The notes beneath the pieces were generated by a model, which saw only the letters and a list, made by a program, of their open reading frames with translations, did no database searches and had not been told where the DNA came from. From Bacteroidales bacterium H3 (lineage in GTDB: Bacteria; Bacteroidota; Bacteroidia; Bacteroidales; Muribaculaceae): 64,000 bases of DNA. Made by a program: the position numbers and the translations under genes. The stretch covers positions 124,001-188,000 of the forward strand of contig DAAN01000009.1 in the NCBI GenBank assembly GCA_001701135.1, written 5' to 3'. Shown here piece by piece: positions 62,194-64,000 of this stretch (position 1 is its first letter; each line of letters opens with the position of its first letter).

Positions 62194-64000
62194 TCAGCCG
62201 CATTTCGAAGTGCCGCAGCTGGTGCAGATCAGACAGCCCTCCTGATAGATGAGGGTCTCACATCCACAGTTGGGACATTTCTGACCTGAAGCCTGGGTGC
62301 CGTTGGGCAGATACTTCTTCAGAGCGCGCTCCACGCCCATCTTCCAGGTGTTGATGCTCTGCGAATCGAGTTCGAGACCCGACACAAGTTTGAGCACCTG
62401 CGCGATGGGCATGCCGTAGCGCAGCACGCCCGAGATGAGTTTGGCGTAGTTCCAGTATTCGGGATTGAACTTATCCGACAGACCCTCGATAGTTGTCTTA
62501 TAACCGCGCTTGTTGACAAACTGGAAGTCGTAGCGACGGCTGCCGTCGGCATTCATGGCCTTGATGATCTTACCGTGATTTACCGATTTGGGACAGAAGA
62601 TTCCGTCGTCGTCATCGGCAAGACCGGTGAAAATTTCGTAAGGCTCGTTGTTCATAAGACCCACAAAAGCGATCCACTTCTCCTTGTTGTTCTGGAAACG
62701 GACCACATCGGCCTCAAGCTCGATGGGACGTTTGATCACATGGGGATGAATTTCGGAGGGAGCGTTGACCACAGCAGGCTCCGATTTCTTCTTCTCGATC
62801 GACACAAGCACACCCGAGCGGGAACCGTCGCGATAGACGGTGCATCCCTTGCAGCCCGAGCGCCATGCCTCAACGTAGAGTTTGTTGACCACATCCTCGG
62901 TGACGTCGGCCGGAAGATTGATGGTGACCGAGATGGAGTGGTCGACCCACTTCTGCACAGCGCCCTGCATGCGCACTTTCTCGAGCCAGTCAATGTCGTT
63001 GGCGGTGGCGCCGGCATAAGGCGAACGGGCCACAAGCTGGTCAAGTTCCTCCTGAGTGTAATTGCGGCGAGGCTCTATGCCGTTGATTTTCATCCATTCG
63101 AGGAATTTTGGATGATATACGATATATTCCTCGAAAGAATCGCCCGACTCGTCGACATAATCCACACGCACATCCACATCTGACGGATTGACCTTGCGGC
63201 GACGCTTGTATACAGGCATAAACACAGGCTCGATGCCCGATGTGGTGCGTGTCATCAGCGAGGTAGTGCCGGTGGGCGCGATGGTGAGACATGCGATGTT
63301 GCGGCGACCGGTTTTCTCCATCTCCTCGATGAGGGCGGGATCGGCCTCGCGCAGACGGTTGATATAGGGGTTGTTCTTCTCACGGGCGGCATCATAGATT
63401 TCAAACGCGCCACGCTCACGTGCCATCTCCACCGACGAGCGGTAAGCGGCAAGTGCAAGAGCTTTATGAACCGATACCGAGAATGCTGTGGCCTCGGGAG
63501 TTCCGTATTTCAGCCCCAGAGCTGCTATCATGTCGCCTTCGGCAGTGGTGCCGAGACCTGTGCGACGCCCTTTGAGGGTTTTGGTGAGAATCTTGTCCCA
63601 GAGATGGAGTTCGGGACCGCGCACCTCGGCGGTTTCAGGGTCGGAGTTGATTTTGGCAAGTATTTTCTGGATCTTCTCCTCCTCGAGGTCGATGATATCG
63701 TCCATCATGCGCTGAGCCTTGCCCACATGCTGCGCGAAGAGGTCGAAATCAAATTCGGCCTGAGGCGTGAAAGGATTCTTTACATAGGCATAGAGGTTGA
63801 CGGCCAGCAGACGGCAGGAATCGTAGGGACACAGGGGTATCTCGCCGCATGGATTGGTGGAAATGGTGCGGAATCCGAGATCGGCGTAGCAGTCGGGCAC
63901 CGATTCGCGGGTGATGGTGTCCCAGAAAAGCACGCCCGGCTCGGCCGATTTCCATGCGTTGTGGATGATTTTCGCCCAGAAAGCCTTGGCGTCGATCTCT
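62194..64000 (-). CDS. nrdJ: Class II (adenosylcobalamin-dependent) ribonucleotide reductase, 5' end beyond window
   Basis: The frame is open from the stop at 62194 to the right edge, about 602 C-terminal residues; no start is inside. The barrel motif NPCGEIPLCPYDSCRLLAVNLY carries an active-site cysteine; further on are APTGTTSLM, YVEAWRSGCKGCTVYRDGSR and a C-terminal zinc-ribbon-like CPNCGCETLIY with CLICTSCGTSKCG, as in long vitamin B12-dependent enzymes. It reduces ribonucleotides for DNA synthesis without oxygen, using cobalamin radical chemistry. Transcribed in the same direction as feoB with about 205 bp between them and a terminator after it. Confidence 0.93.
   Translation of the reverse strand, partial: EIDAKAFWAKIIHNAWKSAEPGVLFWDTITRESVPDCYADLGFRTISTNPCGEIPLCPYDSCRLLAVNLYAYVKNPFTPQAEFDFDLFAQHVGKAQRMMDDIIDLEEEKIQKILAKINSDPETAEVRGPELHLWDKILTKTLKGRRTGLGTTAEGDMIAALGLKYGTPEATAFSVSVHKALALAAYRSSVEMARERGAFEIYDAAREKNNPYINRLREADPALIEEMEKTGRRNIACLTIAPTGTTSLMTRTTSGIEPVFMPVYKRRRKVNPSDVDVRVDYVDESGDSFEEYIVYHPKFLEWMKINGIEPRRNYTQEELDQLVARSPYAGATANDIDWLEKVRMQGAVQKWVDHSISVTINLPADVTEDVVNKLYVEAWRSGCKGCTVYRDGSRSGVLVSIEKKKSEPAVVNAPSEIHPHVIKRPIELEADVVRFQNNKEKWIAFVGLMNNEPYEIFTGLADDDDGIFCPKSVNHGKIIKAMNADGSRRYDFQFVNKRGYKTTIEGLSDKFNPEYWNYAKLISGVLRYGMPIAQVLKLVSGLELDSQSINTWKMGVERALKKYLPNGTQASGQKCPNCGCETLIYQEGCLICTSCGTSKCG

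Noticed and set aside
1..64000. tRNA, rRNA, insertion sequence or prophage
   Set aside because: No cloverleaf, transposase, integrase or phage structural gene was recognisable in the gaps or ORFs.

Overview
The window looks like a chromosomal segment of a gut Bacteroidales, most likely Muribaculaceae (inference). The genes have moderately high GC. Shine-Dalgarno sequences are rare. Many transcription units begin with the Bacteroidetes core promoter TTTG-N19-21-TAnnTTTG, and several families are typical of the phylum (DUF3127, DUF4296, DUF5686, DUF6249, FeoA-FeoB fusion, BspA-type LRR). No rRNA, tRNA, CRISPR array, prophage or insertion sequence was seen; almost everything is vertically inherited core or near-core sequence.

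Layout. 1-7.6 kb: ychF (cut by the left edge), a lipoprotein, a secreted GH31 glycosidase, class I fumarase and gpmI. 7.7-12.9 kb (minus): nadE, an LptF/LptG permease and ribBA. 13.1-21.4 kb (plus): dnaB, a galactofuranosyltransferase-like gene, ileS, a zinc-less DksA-like protein, lspA and a DUF4296 lipoprotein. 21.3-25.2 kb (minus): an alpha/beta hydrolase, a membrane-anchored MurF, ddl and a 78-residue coupled ORF. 25.3-27.2 kb (minus): a DUF6249 protein, an ECF sigma factor and a small membrane protein. 27.4-31.2 kb (plus): ispE, grpE, dnaJ and a GT2 glycosyltransferase. 31.5-38.9 kb: lpxH with a SufT-like gene, an ABC-F ATPase, a CorA-type transporter, an EamA permease, a DUF3127 protein, a YihY-family protein and ridA. 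39.1-44.4 kb: a gene remnant, pyruvate:ferredoxin oxidoreductase and a secreted LRR protein. 44.5-49.7 kb (minus): a NapH/NapG-like polyferredoxin, a Tat-exported aldo/keto reductase fused to two ferredoxin clusters and DUF1893, and lepA. 49.9-54.9 kb: a BspA-type LRR protein, a CYTH protein and a DUF5686 outer-membrane protein. 54.9-59.4 kb (minus): an oxalate-degradation cluster (frc, oxc, AEC transporter). 59.6-64 kb (minus): feoAB and a class II ribonucleotide reductase cut by the right edge.

The most distinctive non-textbook signal is a set of short tandem repeats at gene 3' ends. Three arrays (19, 22 and 23 bp units) include the stop codon of ribBA, of a gene remnant and of feoB. Another (12 bp) forms the last codons of ddl, and a further 12 bp array lies just after the polyferredoxin gene. 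Promoter architecture is also unusual: two divergent pairs have overlapping core promoters, one through a perfect 16-bp palindrome of back-to-back -7 boxes beside a 26-bp perfect palindrome; two genes appear leaderless; and two -7 boxes overlap terminator-like hairpins. Metabolically, the oxalate cluster and the Fe-S redox pair (polyferredoxin plus AKR-ferredoxin-DUF1893) are the most interesting.
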